Shown here: piece by piece, positions 33,658 to 42,447 of the stretch
Layout: every line of letters starts with the position of its first letter
How positions within the stretch are numbered: position 1 is the first letter of the stretch
Source of the DNA: Methylotenera sp.
Lineage (GTDB): Bacteria > Pseudomonadota > Gammaproteobacteria > Burkholderiales > Methylophilaceae
Length of the DNA: 42,485 nucleotides
Direction of reading: 5' to 3'
Assembly: GCA_030682715.1 (NCBI GenBank)
Contig: JAUXNQ010000007.1
Location: 1 to 42,485 of the forward strand
Notes under the pieces: generated by a model
What the model saw: the letters and a program-made list of their open reading frames with translations, nothing else
The model's database searches: none
Told to the model about the DNA's origin: nothing
Program-made: the position numbers and the translations under genes

Positions 33658-33839
33658 ATGTAATGGCAGACTACCATATCAATGTTTTAATAGATAACTG
33701 AGCGACATTAAGACAGCCCCATGAAAACAGGATAATTGACACAGTACACGTGGCATGGCGCTGGCACAAAACTTATATAGCGGCACGGAACACGCTATAT
33801 CTGAAAATTAACAGAATTCAATTTAAATATCTACCCTAG

Positions 33840-35327
33840 TCAAGCATCTAAATGCTGCACATTCCCATCGCTAGGCAGCAATCCTAATGCGCTCCAATCT
33901 AAATGCTGCTCTACGCAGTCTGCTAAACGATTCAGCTCGTCGTTTTTAAGCTGTTCATAATCAAAGTGCTGCTGCACTTGCAGGCCAGCCCATGCCAGCC
34001 AAGCTGCACATGCTTCTTCGTGGTCAAACAAGCCGTGCAAATAAGTACCAGCAATCTGATTATCCTGCGAAATAGCACCTTCTGGCCGACCTTCAAGATA
34101 GAGTGCTGGCGACTTCAGTGCTGGGCCGGTAGTCACCCCCATATGAATTTCATAACCCGTCACATTTGCCTCTGCAAAGGCTAAATGGCCTGAGATTTGT
34201 TTCAGCTGCTTGGTTTGCGCTAAGCTGGTTTCCATATCAAGCCAACCAAACCCATGGCTAGAGCCAGCATCCCCCTCTATTGCATAAGGGTCATGGATGT
34301 CTCGGCCAAGCATCTGGAAGCCACCACAAATACCTAACACTTTTCCGCCATAGCGTAAATGATGAGTGAGCGCTTGCTCCCATCCATTAGCCCGCAAAAA
34401 CTCAAGGTCACCACGTACATTTTTACTGCCTGGCAATATAATAATATCCGCATTGGGGATGGCTTCCCCCATTTTAATGAACTGAAAATCAACCTGAGGA
34501 TGCAAGCGTAGTGCATCAAAATCGGTGTGATTACTGATATGGGGTAAAACTGGCACCACTACTTTCAGGCGTCCATTCGTGGCTCTTCCAGTTACCTGCT
34601 GGCTAACAGGCACAGAATCCTCTGCCTCAATATGCAAGCCATGCAAATACGGCAATACGCCCAATACGGGCTTTCCTGTTTCCTGAGTGAGCCAATCAAG
34701 CCCTGGCTGCAATAATGCAATATCACCACGAAAGCGGTTAATTACAAAGCCAATCACTCGCGCACGCTCGCTTTCAGAAAGCAAGGCCATGGTACCTACA
34801 ATGTGCGCAAATACTCCGCCTCGGTCAATATCTGCGATTAAAATCACAGGGCAGTCTACCGCCTCGGCAAAGCCCATATTGGCAATATCGCGATCACGCA
34901 GATTAATTTCTGCGGGGCTACCTGCCCCTTCCACCACGACGCAATCATATTGAGACTTTAATCGCTCCCATGAGGCCAGTACTGCACGCATGGCAGTCGG
35001 CTTGTAAGCGTGATAGCCTACCGCCTCTAAGTTGCATTCAACCTTACCGTGAACAATCACCTGACAGCCAGTATCAGAGTTAGGCTTAAGCAATACGGGG
35101 TTCATATCGGTATGCGGCGCTAGACCACAAGCTTGTGCCTGCACTGCCTGTGCGCGTCCGATTTCACCACCATCCACCGTCACCGCTGAATTTAAAGCCA
35201 TATTTTGTGGCTTGAATGGGGCAACACTGACGCCTCTGCGATACAATACCCGGCATATCGCTGCAACCAGCGTACTTTTACCTGCATCGGATGTCGTTCC
35301 CTGAACCATAAGTGATTTAAATGTCAT
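33840..35327 (-). CDS. cobQ: Cobyric acid synthase
   Basis: A 495-residue CobQ/CbiP that amidates side chains b, d, e and g of adenosylcobyrinate a,c-diamide. The N-terminus is [20 protein letters not shown], with the ATP loop and then [13 protein letters not shown]; the C-terminal glutaminase has [16 protein letters not shown] and [13 protein letters not shown] 35327 is chosen from family alignment; the open frame reaches 35396 but that would overlap cbiB further. Its start codon lies inside the first codons of the divergent cbiB. No Shine-Dalgarno is evident. Confidence 0.95.
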   Translation of the reverse strand: MTFKSLMVQGTTSDAGKSTLVAAICRVLYRRGVSVAPFKPQNMALNSAVTVDGGEIGRAQAVQAQACGLAPHTDMNPVLLKPNSDTGCQVIVHGKVECNLEAVGYHAYKPTAMRAVLASWERLKSQYDCVVVEGAGSPAEINLRDRDIANMGFAEAVDCPVILIADIDRGGVFAHIVGTMALLSESERARVIGFVINRFRGDIALLQPGLDWLTQETGKPVLGVLPYLHGLHIEAEDSVPVSQQVTGRATNGRLKVVVPVLPHISNHTDFDALRLHPQVDFQFIKMGEAIPNADIIILPGSKNVRGDLEFLRANGWEQALTHHLRYGGKVLGICGGFQMLGRDIHDPYAIEGDAGSSHGFGWLDMETSLAQTKQLKQISGHLAFAEANVTGYEIHMGVTTGPALKSPALYLEGRPEGAISQDNQIAGTYLHGLFDHEEACAAWLAWAGLQVQQHFDYEQLKNDELNRLADCVEQHLDWSALGLLPSDGNVQHLDA

Positions 35328-36301
35328 TTGATTATTATCCCATAAATACCTATAGCACAGCCCTCGCGGTGATTGCGGCTGTATTATTAGATGCACTGCT
35401 AGGTGAGCCTAAACGCTGGCATCCATTAGTAGGCTTTGGTTGGCTGGCAACATCTGCTGAGCGTATATTTAACCAACAGGTGCTGCCCCGCTCTGCTCGA
35501 TGTATCGGGTTAATGGCTTGGTTATTGTTAGTGTTACCTCTTGCCACCATAAGCTACTTTGTGACGCTCGATGTATTGGTAGGTGGCAAAGTAGCATGGG
35601 TCGCTAATGTCATGCTGCTTTACTTCGCCATCGGCGCTCAAAGCCTTACCCAGCATGCAAAAGCAGTGTTCAAACCACTATCTGAGAAAAATCTCCCGCA
35701 AGCCCGCCATGCAATCAGCATGATCGTCAGCCGTGACACCTCCCAACTAAACGAAACGGAAATCGCTACCGCCACGGTTGAATCTGTGTTGGAAAATGGT
35801 AATGACGCAATATTTGGCGCTATTTTCTGGTTTGTATTATTTGGTGGCACTGGCGCAGTGGTTTTTAGATTAGCCAACACCCTAGATGCCATGTGGGGCT
35901 ACAGAACGCCACGATTTTTATACTTTGGCTGGGCAGCCGCACGTTTAGATGATCTATTAAACTTAATACCAGCACGCCTAACTGCGCTAAGCTACGCCTT
36001 ATGTGGGCATACCAGAAGTGCATTAAAATGCTGGTTTACCCAAGCCAGTACTTGGTACAGCCCGAATGCTGGGTCAGTGATGTCGGCAGGCGCTGGTGCA
36101 CTGCAAGTAACACTTGGTGGCAATGCTGTGTATCACGGCGCAGCCAAACAACGCCCTACATTAGGGATGAGCACATTAGCCAATCCTCAGCATATTTTAA
36201 AAGCGGTTAACCTTGTCAGGCGCTGCATCGTACTCTGGTGTATCGTAATCCTACTGGGGTCAATATTCATCAACTTTACAGGAAGCCATTACCTTGCTTG
36301 A
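35321..36301 (+). CDS. cbiB: Adenosylcobinamide-phosphate synthase CbiB/CobD
   Basis: A 326-residue inner-membrane protein that attaches aminopropanol (phosphate) to cobyric acid. Family blocks: [60 protein letters not shown], and [20 protein letters not shown]. About five hydrophobic segments. The ATG at 35321 overlaps the cobQ start on the other strand; an in-frame GTG at 35369 is a possible later start, which family length does not exclude. The next gene begins inside its last 8 bases. Confidence 0.94.
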   Translation: MSFDYYPINTYSTALAVIAAVLLDALLGEPKRWHPLVGFGWLATSAERIFNQQVLPRSARCIGLMAWLLLVLPLATISYFVTLDVLVGGKVAWVANVMLLYFAIGAQSLTQHAKAVFKPLSEKNLPQARHAISMIVSRDTSQLNETEIATATVESVLENGNDAIFGAIFWFVLFGGTGAVVFRLANTLDAMWGYRTPRFLYFGWAAARLDDLLNLIPARLTALSYALCGHTRSALKCWFTQASTWYSPNAGSVMSAGAGALQVTLGGNAVYHGAAKQRPTLGMSTLANPQHILKAVNLVRRCIVLWCIVILLGSIFINFTGSHYLA

Positions 36302-37268
36302 ACATGGCGGCAACTTAAGCGCTGCGGTAACGCGGTATGGAATACCATTAGAACACTCGCTGGATCTATCGACTGGCATTAATCCCGACCACTATCCAAT
36401 CGCAGAGATTCCACCCCACCAATGGCATCAACTACCTAATGACGAAGATGGCTTGGTTAACATCGCCGCCAATTATTACGGCTGCCGATCTTTGCAACCC
36501 ACCAGCGGCTCTCAAGCGGCTTTGCAAGCCCTGCCTAACCTTAGGTCTTTAGGCACGATTGCCATGCTCAAGCCCATGTATCAAGAGCACGCCCATGCAT
36601 GGCAACGTTGCGGACATCAAGTGCTAAGCTTTAGTGACTTAAACGACGAACAGATTCTAAACAAGGCTGACGTGGTGTTGCTTTGCAATCCAAACAACCC
36701 CACTGGCAAACAATTTTCCGCTCAAGCGCTACTTAGCTTACATGCAAAGCTTGCCAACCGTGGCGGATGGCTAGTTGTGGATGAGGCGTTCATGGATGCA
36801 ACGCCAGAACATAGTATCGCGCAGCACTCGCATTTAGAAGGCTTGTTTGTGTTGCGATCACTTGGCAAGTTTTTTGGGCTAGCTGGCGCGCGCGTTGGGT
36901 TTATGCTCGCCGCAGATGAGCAACTAAAAAAATTACAAGAATCACTGGGGCCGTGGACATTAACAGGGCCAAGCAGATTCATTGCTAAGCAAGCATTGCA
37001 AGATAAAGCCTGGCAAGAAAACACGCGGAGCACTTTAAAAAGTAGTAGCAAACGCTTAGAAGCACTACTCAGCCAATACGGTTTAACGCCAACTGCGGGT
37101 ACGGCTTTATTTCAATACGTGATGACAGCGCAAGCCCAAGTTCTACAAGAAAGATTAGCAGCCAAAGGTATTTGGGTCAGATTATTTAAAGAACAGCCCG
37201 CGCTCAGGTTTGGCTTACCCCATGACAGCGGCTGGCAGCTATTAGAAGACGCGCTAAAATCACTTTAG
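36294..37268 (+). CDS. cobC: Threonine-phosphate decarboxylase / CobC-type aminotransferase-fold enzyme
   Basis: A 324-residue class I/II PLP enzyme that supplies (R)-1-amino-2-propanol phosphate for the B12 side arm. It starts at TTG 36294, supported by AGGAAG 8 bases upstream and by the family opening [17 protein letters not shown]. The substrate block DLSTGINP is at ~26-33, and NPNNPTGKQFS carries the NPNNPTG motif. The PLP lysine is in RSLGKFFGLAGARVGF. Overlap with cbiB indicates translational coupling. E. coli-style naming would be CobD; do not confuse it with the phosphatase next door. Confidence 0.92.
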   Translation: MLEHGGNLSAAVTRYGIPLEHSLDLSTGINPDHYPIAEIPPHQWHQLPNDEDGLVNIAANYYGCRSLQPTSGSQAALQALPNLRSLGTIAMLKPMYQEHAHAWQRCGHQVLSFSDLNDEQILNKADVVLLCNPNNPTGKQFSAQALLSLHAKLANRGGWLVVDEAFMDATPEHSIAQHSHLEGLFVLRSLGKFFGLAGARVGFMLAADEQLKKLQESLGPWTLTGPSRFIAKQALQDKAWQENTRSTLKSSSKRLEALLSQYGLTPTAGTALFQYVMTAQAQVLQERLAAKGIWVRLFKEQPALRFGLPHDSGWQLLEDALKSL

Positions 37269-37326
37269 TGCCTTACAGATTTTGACGTTGTATATCTATT
37301 ACGGCTAACACTTATATGACCAACTC

Positions 37327-37893
37327 TTAGCGGTTAACAAAATGGATTCTAGGGACAGGGTCACTCAAAGTTATTTGTGTAACACTTGCGTGATCAATCA
37401 CCATCCTAAATAAACCCTTTAACGGCATATTCAGCGCATCCGCCAACATCGCGCGAATCACACCGCCATGCGTGACCACCGCGACATTTTTTCCACGTAA
37501 GCGATTACTCACTTCCTCCGTGAACATTTTAGTTCGGTTGTATAACTGGGTAAAGCTTTCACCATTAGGTGGCGACAAGTGTGCATAATCATGCGCCCAA
37601 GTATCAAACATCTCACGCGGTATGCTATCCCAAGGCTGCATTTCCCAATCACCAAAATGTAACTCTTTTAGCCGATCGTCAACCTGCATTTCACCTAAAT
37701 TAAGCGCACGTGCTAACTTAGTACAACGCTGCAATGGGCTTGCATATACCGCATCAAACTGAATACCATCCAACTTTGATAGTAAGACACTACACTCCGC
37801 TTCAAAATTGGCAGAAACATCCACATCACTCTGCCCATAGCAAACCCCTGATGGAATATTAAGGGATGTATGCCGAATCAGATGCAGGTTCAT
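37327..37893 (-). CDS. cobC: Alpha-ribazole phosphatase (histidine phosphatase family)
   Basis: A 188-residue phosphoglycerate-mutase-like phosphatase that removes the last phosphate in B12 loop assembly. The catalytic RHT is in LHLIRHTSLNIPSGVCYGQS; AVYASPLQRCTKLARALN and HFGDWEMQPW follow, and VVTHGGVIRAM holds the second His. ATG 37893 overlaps the cobS stop (ATGA), fixing the start; a longer frame to 37965 runs inside cobS. It is convergent with the aminotransferase gene, with nothing notable in the 58 bases between. Confidence 0.92.
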   Translation of the reverse strand: MNLHLIRHTSLNIPSGVCYGQSDVDVSANFEAECSVLLSKLDGIQFDAVYASPLQRCTKLARALNLGEMQVDDRLKELHFGDWEMQPWDSIPREMFDTWAHDYAHLSPPNGESFTQLYNRTKMFTEEVSNRLRGKNVAVVTHGGVIRAMLADALNMPLKGLFRMVIDHASVTQITLSDPVPRIHFVNR

Positions 37894-38696
37894 ATTTGCT
37901 GAGCCCAAACGAGCAAGCCCAAATAAAATGCTAGCTCGGTCATTTGTTGCATTGCGCCTAAACAATCACCCGTATAGCCGCCAAGCCAAAGTTTGATTTT
38001 ATTGCGCCACCAAATCCAAGCAAGTACCACTGGCGTTAAACAACAAGCCGTCAACCACAGCCAGTCACTCACATTCAGCATGACAGGAGAAAAGTTAAAA
38101 TAAAGTAACGGTATAGGCAGCGTGCCAAATACTATCGCAACGAATAAATCGCTAGCCTGTACTTTAGTAGCAAGCGGCTTAGCTTTGCCATCGTCTTTTA
38201 CATAGCTTAAATCCACCATCACAAACAGTGCGCACAAACGGCTAAGCGAATGCCCCACCACTAAAATAAATGGTAAAAAGAAGGCAGGTAAGGCATTGAG
38301 CACTTGGTACTTTGCAAACATCATAAAAAACAGAGCAATCGCACCGTAAGTACCAAGACGCGAGTCTTGCATAATCGCGACAATTCGCGCTTTATCCCAA
38401 CCGCCACCTAAACCATCCGCGCTATCTGCCAGCCCATCCTCATGAAACCCACCAGTGATATAAATCGTCATCGCCATGCTAATCAACACCGCAATGCTAT
38501 GTGGCAAGACTTTGCTGGCTAAGACAAAAGCACCCGCACCAATCATGCCGACAAAAATCCCCACTAACGGAAAATATTTAGCCGACCGATTCAAATCATC
38601 AGGATGAAAGTCGCTAAACACAGGCACTGGAATACGCGTAAAAAAGCCAACCGCTAACAACATATAGCGTCGCTCGTTACGCAAAAAATTAAACAT
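37890..38696 (-). CDS. cobS: Adenosylcobinamide-GDP ribazoletransferase
   Basis: A 268-residue integral membrane CobS that joins adenosylcobinamide-GDP and alpha-ribazole(-phosphate). The key block GGFHEDGLADSADGLGGGWD contains the acidic metal-binding residues, and ARIVAIMQDSRLGTYGAIAL follows. Several hydrophobic helices fill the rest. It lies 46 bases after cobT and overlaps the phosphatase gene, forming cobT-cobS-cobC on the minus strand. Not to be confused with the CobS chelatase ATPase, which is absent here. Confidence 0.95.
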   Translation of the reverse strand: MFNFLRNERRYMLLAVGFFTRIPVPVFSDFHPDDLNRSAKYFPLVGIFVGMIGAGAFVLASKVLPHSIAVLISMAMTIYITGGFHEDGLADSADGLGGGWDKARIVAIMQDSRLGTYGAIALFFMMFAKYQVLNALPAFFLPFILVVGHSLSRLCALFVMVDLSYVKDDGKAKPLATKVQASDLFVAIVFGTLPIPLLYFNFSPVMLNVSDWLWLTACCLTPVVLAWIWWRNKIKLWLGGYTGDCLGAMQQMTELAFYLGLLVWAQQI

Positions 38697-38726
38697 GGAG
38701 TGTCCTCATCACTGGGCTTCGCTATT

Positions 38727-38760
38727 CACGGAGTATCTTTAGTCACGGAGTATCTTTAGT
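38727..38760. repeat. 17-bp perfect tandem duplication over the cobT stop codon
   Basis: CACGGAGTATCTTTAGT occurs twice back to back at 38727-38743 and 38744-38760. On the minus strand it repeats the last codons (KDTP, stop) of cobT, leaving the coding end intact and a ghost copy behind it. Confidence 0.9.
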
Positions 38761-39816
38761 GCTCACACCAGCACTTTCAAACGAGGCCATTTCATTGATG
38801 AAATTAACCGCAGCCTGCACCAATGGGTAGGCCAAGGCAGCGCCTGTCCCCTCGCCTAGACGCAAACCAATATCCAGCAAAGGGGTTGCCTCAAGATGCG
38901 CCAACAAACGACGATGCCCAGCCTCGCCAGAGCAATGGGTAAATACACAATATTGCAAAATATTAGGTTGCAATTGAGAAGCCACTAACAATGCCGATGT
39001 TGCAATAAAGCCATCAATCAATAGCACCGAGTGTTGCTCAGCCGCACCTAACATCGCCCCTGCCATCATCGCAATTTCATAACCGCCAAACGTTGCCAGC
39101 ACGTCCAGTACGCTTTCACCACTGATATCATGAAAATCGATAGCTTGCCTAAGAACAGACAGCTTTTGCGCTAAACCAGCATCGTCCAACCCCGTTCCGC
39201 GGCCTACACACTCATCAATGGAGATTCCACACAACACACTCATTAAACAACTAGCAGATGATGTATTACCAATGCCCATCTCGCCAAAGCCGAATACATT
39301 GCACCCAGCCAATGCCTCCTGCTTTGCCAAAGCGGCACCTGTCGCAAGCGCTTGCTGACATTGTGCAGCGGTCATGGCGGGAGCCTGCAAGAAATTAGCA
39401 GTACCAGCCCCCACTTTTGCGTGAATTAAATCAGTGTTTGCATCAAAATCATAATTAACACCAGCATCAATCACCCGCAACTGCATATTGTTCTGCCGCG
39501 CAAACACATTAATCGCGGCACCACCCTGCAAGAAATTGAGCACCATCTGCGCAGTCACGGCTTGCGGATAAGGGCTAACGCCTGCATCCACTACCCCATG
39601 ATCACCCGCGAACACTAACAAAGTTGGGTTAGATAATTGCGGCGCTAAGGTTTGTTGAATCAAGCCAAGCTGTAAAGTAATCGACTCCAGTTGCCCTAAA
39701 GCACCCAATGGTTTTGTCTTATGATTTATTTTATCAACAAGTACAGCCTTCAATGACTGATCTAATGATTGGATATTTGGTAATCCGATATTTGGTAAAT
39801 TTGTGTTTAAATTCAT
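38743..39816 (-). CDS. cobT: Nicotinate-nucleotide--dimethylbenzimidazole phosphoribosyltransferase
   Basis: A 357-residue CobT that activates dimethylbenzimidazole to alpha-ribazole phosphate. Diagnostic stretches: [60 protein letters not shown], and the catalytic-Glu block [11 protein letters not shown] near the C-terminus. The ATG 39816 is chosen by alignment; the frame runs on to 39891 without support. A small in-frame repeat ([10 protein letters not shown]) lies near the N-terminus. Its partner BluB is encoded at 25892. Confidence 0.95.
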   Translation of the reverse strand: MNLNTNLPNIGLPNIQSLDQSLKAVLVDKINHKTKPLGALGQLESITLQLGLIQQTLAPQLSNPTLLVFAGDHGVVDAGVSPYPQAVTAQMVLNFLQGGAAINVFARQNNMQLRVIDAGVNYDFDANTDLIHAKVGAGTANFLQAPAMTAAQCQQALATGAALAKQEALAGCNVFGFGEMGIGNTSSASCLMSVLCGISIDECVGRGTGLDDAGLAQKLSVLRQAIDFHDISGESVLDVLATFGGYEIAMMAGAMLGAAEQHSVLLIDGFIATSALLVASQLQPNILQYCVFTHCSGEAGHRRLLAHLEATPLLDIGLRLGEGTGAALAYPLVQAAVNFINEMASFESAGVSTKDTP

Positions 39817-39934
39817 GGAGAAAGATTTTACATGAGAGCAACCGAGATAACACCACAACTCTATACAAACTTTCAGATTAAAATCAGACAAACTTTCGCA
39901 TTAAAAATAAATATGCATAAATTGAAAATATTTT

Positions 39935-39963
39935 TTGTCAGTTCATTATTTAGTTGCTATAAT
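39935..39963 (+). promoter_or_regulatory. Sigma70 promoter of tRNA-Phe
   Basis: TTGTCA (39935-39940), 17-base spacer, TATAAT (39958-39963), followed by GCGCGGC, a GC-rich discriminator of the stringently controlled kind. Confidence 0.88.
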
Positions 39964-39969
39964 GCGCGG

Positions 39970-39998
39970 CTTGCAAACATTAAACCGAAGTTTGCAAG
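39970..39998 (+). other. Leader hairpin in the pre-tRNA-Phe transcript
   Basis: CTTGCAAAC (39970-39978) is repeated inverted as GTTTGCAAG (39990-39998) with an 11-base loop, between the promoter and the tRNA. It probably folds in the precursor's 5' leader. Confidence 0.6.
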
Positions 39999-40011
39999 TG
40001 GCAGTAAGGAA

Positions 40012-40087
40012 GGCTGGGTAGCTCAGTCGGTAGAGCAGCGGATTGAAAATCCGCGTGTCGCCAGTTCGATTCTGGCCCCGGCCACCA
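40012..40087 (+). tRNA. tRNA-Phe (GAA)
   Basis: A 76-base cloverleaf: acceptor GGCTGGG with CCCGGCC (one G-U), D arm GCTC/GAGC, anticodon arm GCGGA-TTGAAAA-TCCGC with anticodon GAA, T arm GCCAG-TTCGATT-CTGGC, and encoded CCA. Its 3' half is the likely attachment site for the integrase encoded just downstream. Confidence 0.97.
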
Positions 40088-40095
40088 GAATTTAG

Positions 40096-40122
40096 AAAGC
40101 TCACAGTGATGTGGGCTTTTTT
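40096..40122 (+). terminator. Terminator after tRNA-Phe
   Basis: AAAGCTCACA, loop GTGA, TGTGGGCTTTTTT: a stem with one G-T pair and a T tract. It also faces the 3' end of the integrase gene. Confidence 0.83.
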
Positions 40123-40127
40123 ATTTT

Positions 40128-41144
40128 CTAGTCGACCGTAGCCAAATCGTAACCACTAAACACTGCATTAAGTCGTGAAGCTGCATGCTCAAGATTATCT
40201 GGTGCAACGTGCGCATATCGCTCTACCATTGAAGCTGTCTTCCAACCACCTAATCTCTGAAGCTCATGTGTTGGGGTTCCAGCTTGCCTTTGCCAAGTTG
40301 CCCAAGTATGCCTTAAATCATGCCACCTAAAATCTTCAATTCCAGCACGTTTTAAAGCACTTTTCCAAGCCTTGGTATTCGCAGCTACAAAAGGCCTTCC
40401 CAAATAAGTAAAAACCCTTTCAGGATGATTTCCTAATTGCTGCTTCAAGACCTCGATTGCTACATTGTTCAAAGGTATCGCTATTGGTTTGCGATTTTTA
40501 GATTCATTACCTTTAACCCAAGCATGCTTTAAATCAAGATTCACTTGCGCCCACTCCAGCTTAACAACGTTACTCAACCTTAAACCTGTTGTTAAAGCGA
40601 AAAGCACTGTAGATCGCTGATGCGATGGCAACTCATTTAACAAAACTTTTGCCTGCTCAATGGTCAACGCACGTTCACGAACATTACTTTCTTTAAAGAG
40701 TCGAATCTTTGGCGTTCTTTCAATCCACTCCCATTCTTGGCAAGCTCGAATAAGAATAGAGCGAATTAACGCCAAGTAACGATTAACCGTAGCCTTTGAA
40801 GCCTCCTTGAGTTTTTCAGATCTAATCTTATCAATACAATCTAAATTAATCTCTTCAAGCATTAAATCACTAAGAAATTTATCAAGCCATTTCAGCTTTG
40901 ATACATCTTCGTGATGAGTTGCTTTGTCAGATGTCTCATTTAACCAGCGAATAACCGCTTCCTTCCAAGAGTGGCGTGGTTTAAGACCTAACCGCTCTTG
41001 CTCCCATAACTGCACTTTTAATTTGTCATGGAACTCTTGGGCTTCGATTCTGCTTGAAGTCCCAGTGCCTCTTTGTACTTTCTGTCTACCGACAGTAATT
41101 TTGACCCACCAGAAAGAGGAGTCTTTGCGTTTGTAAAGTGACAT
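40128..41144 (-). CDS. Tyrosine-family site-specific integrase
   Basis: A 338-residue phage-type integrase. The N-terminal arm- and core-binding part runs to about 160; the catalytic domain has TTGLRLSNVVKLEWAQV (first Arg), HDLRHTWATW (HxxR), GGWKTASMVERYAH (Trp replacing His, then the Tyr nucleophile). All key residues are present, so it should be active. Its 3' end lies 40 bases from tRNA-Phe, the usual arrangement for an element integrated in a tRNA 3' end. A duplicated tRNA fragment marking the far end is not in the window. Confidence 0.95.
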   Translation of the reverse strand: MSLYKRKDSSFWWVKITVGRQKVQRGTGTSSRIEAQEFHDKLKVQLWEQERLGLKPRHSWKEAVIRWLNETSDKATHHEDVSKLKWLDKFLSDLMLEEINLDCIDKIRSEKLKEASKATVNRYLALIRSILIRACQEWEWIERTPKIRLFKESNVRERALTIEQAKVLLNELPSHQRSTVLFALTTGLRLSNVVKLEWAQVNLDLKHAWVKGNESKNRKPIAIPLNNVAIEVLKQQLGNHPERVFTYLGRPFVAANTKAWKSALKRAGIEDFRWHDLRHTWATWQRQAGTPTHELQRLGGWKTASMVERYAHVAPDNLEHAASRLNAVFSGYDLATVD

Positions 41145-41359
41145 AATGTTTCCTTTCGTTCACCTTGCAACGCTCGCGCCTTGTATTGTGAACGAATGTG
41201 CTCAACAAGGTCAACCTCTAAAAATACCCAACGTTTACCGATTTTGGCACCTTGAATTTCACCGGTAGCCGCTTTAATTGAAAGAGTTACTGGGTGAATT
41301 TTAAGGAAATCCGCTGCTGCCTTTAGATTCAAAGTTTTGACTAGGTTGTTTTTTGTCAT
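41018..41359 (-). CDS. Excisionase-like helix-turn-helix protein
   Basis: A 113-residue protein whose first ~55 residues form a MerR/Xis-type winged helix: LNLKAAADFLKIHPVTLSIK, then GEIQGAKIGKRWVFLEVDLV. It lies upstream of the integrase on the same strand, and its last 42 codons overlap the integrase start in a different frame. Likely excision factor or regulator of the element. The C-terminal tail (KTPLSGGSKLLSVDRKYKEA) is read in the overlap. Confidence 0.8.
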   Translation of the reverse strand: MTKNNLVKTLNLKAAADFLKIHPVTLSIKAATGEIQGAKIGKRWVFLEVDLVEHIRSQYKARALQGERKETLCHFTNAKTPLSGGSKLLSVDRKYKEALGLQAESKPKSSMTN

Positions 41360-41398
41360 AAAAATATTATTAGCTAATTTGCACTTTAAGTTTTTGAC

Positions 41399-41890
41399 TT
41401 AATTTTTAAGAACTTTCTGAAAACTTGTTGATTGTATTGATGAAACATATCTCATCAACTGATCCCTGAGCGGTATTAAAATGGCGACAAATTCTTTGGA
41501 AAGGACATGCTCAAGCATCAACCTCAACTCTTCATCATTTATTTTTTTTATGAAGAGTTGTATCAAATAGCTCTCTGGATTTAAAGGTGAATACATTTCC
41601 AACAGAGCTAAAACTTTTTCATTTTTAGAGAGTAGAAAAATTTTTTTTCTTATCGAGCCTGGGCCATACAAAATAAATTGATCAGGTGATTCAGCTTCCA
41701 AAATATCCAACTTATTACTTTTATAAGAAATTGAAAAGTAATGTTCAATATGGTCCATACTTAATTCAAAGTTATACATTTCAAGCTCTAAGTTTAGATA
41801 AGAGCGTTTAGCTTGAGCTAAGTTAAATCTCATTTCAGAAGAGGTTTTATAAGGTTCAATCAAAAATTCAAAAGATATATTTTTAGGCAT
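41399..41890 (-). CDS. Hypothetical protein of the integrated element
   Basis: A 163-residue AT-rich gene product I do not recognise. No signal peptide or membrane helix; mixed alpha/beta composition with alternating charged helices (SMDHIEHYFSISYKSNKLDI; EELRLMLEHVLSKEFVAILI). It is coded on the same strand as the excisionase-like gene, 39 bases upstream of it, with GGGGGC-type sequence (reverse of GCCCCC at 41892-41897) before its ATG. Cargo or regulatory gene of the element. Confidence 0.65.
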   Translation of the reverse strand: MPKNISFEFLIEPYKTSSEMRFNLAQAKRSYLNLELEMYNFELSMDHIEHYFSISYKSNKLDILEAESPDQFILYGPGSIRKKIFLLSKNEKVLALLEMYSPLNPESYLIQLFIKKINDEELRLMLEHVLSKEFVAILIPLRDQLMRYVSSIQSTSFQKVLKN

Positions 41891-42085
41891 AATGCCCCCT
41901 TTTTCTATTAAATACTTTTTAAATCTAAATTTAGATTCGTTTGAATTTAATTACATTTCCATACACAAAGTAAGTGTTTAATAGGTTCAAAATAGAGGCT
42001 TTTCTTCCTTGACAAAACTTAAATTTCAACAATCCTTTACCTTGAAAATTATTTAATATCCGGATGGCTCAAATATAGTGAATCG

Positions 42086-42121
42086 AATTGCCCCGTCACT
42101 ATATGTAGTGACGGGGCAATT
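42086..42121. terminator. Perfect 16-bp hairpin
   Basis: AATTGCCCCGTCACTA, loop TATG, TAGTGACGGGGCAATT, followed by TTATTT. A very strong stem that could terminate transcription in either direction or serve as a recombination or replication structure. Confidence 0.75.
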
Positions 42122-42135
42122 TATTTGCAGCCGTA

Positions 42136-42168
42136 GCGCTTTCGAGGCCTCGATGGCCGAGAAAGCGC
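42136..42168. repeat. Second hairpin, GC-rich
   Basis: GCGCTTTC (42136-42143) pairs with GAAAGCGC (42161-42168), and an inner GGCC pairs with GGCC. It lies 15 bases after the 16-bp hairpin. Confidence 0.6.
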
Positions 42169-42358
42169 AATCGCGATTTACTTTTTCAAAAATATATGGA
42201 GTGACAGATCGGAGTGACGAGGTAATCAATGCCTTGACAAAGATTATTTAAAGTAGGACGATTGGAATGTGTGAGCTTCTGTACACCTAAAAAGTTAAGC
42301 ATATAAATCTGTAGTTAAGTAGCAGTTTAAACATTCATGTTCTGAGTGCGTATTACGG

Positions 42359-42447
42359 CTATCGTGACCGCCCAAAACGGTCTATCGTGACCAGTTGCGC
42401 ATGAAATAATATTACGCGTTTAAATTGTATAGGTGCGGTCACGATAG
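42359..42447. repeat. Three copies of CTATCGTGACC (two direct, one inverted)
   Basis: CTATCGTGACC at 42359-42369 and 42382-42392, 23 bases apart, and its reverse complement GGTCACGATAG at 42437-42447. The arrangement fits binding sites for a dimeric protein or multiple terminal repeats of an insertion sequence (IS21-type ends have this look). It lies just inside the right edge, so what it serves is out of view. Confidence 0.7.

Noticed and set aside
39832-40095. 87-codon frame across the tRNA-Phe promoter and gene
   Set aside because: It translates through the promoter, leader hairpin and the tRNA itself.
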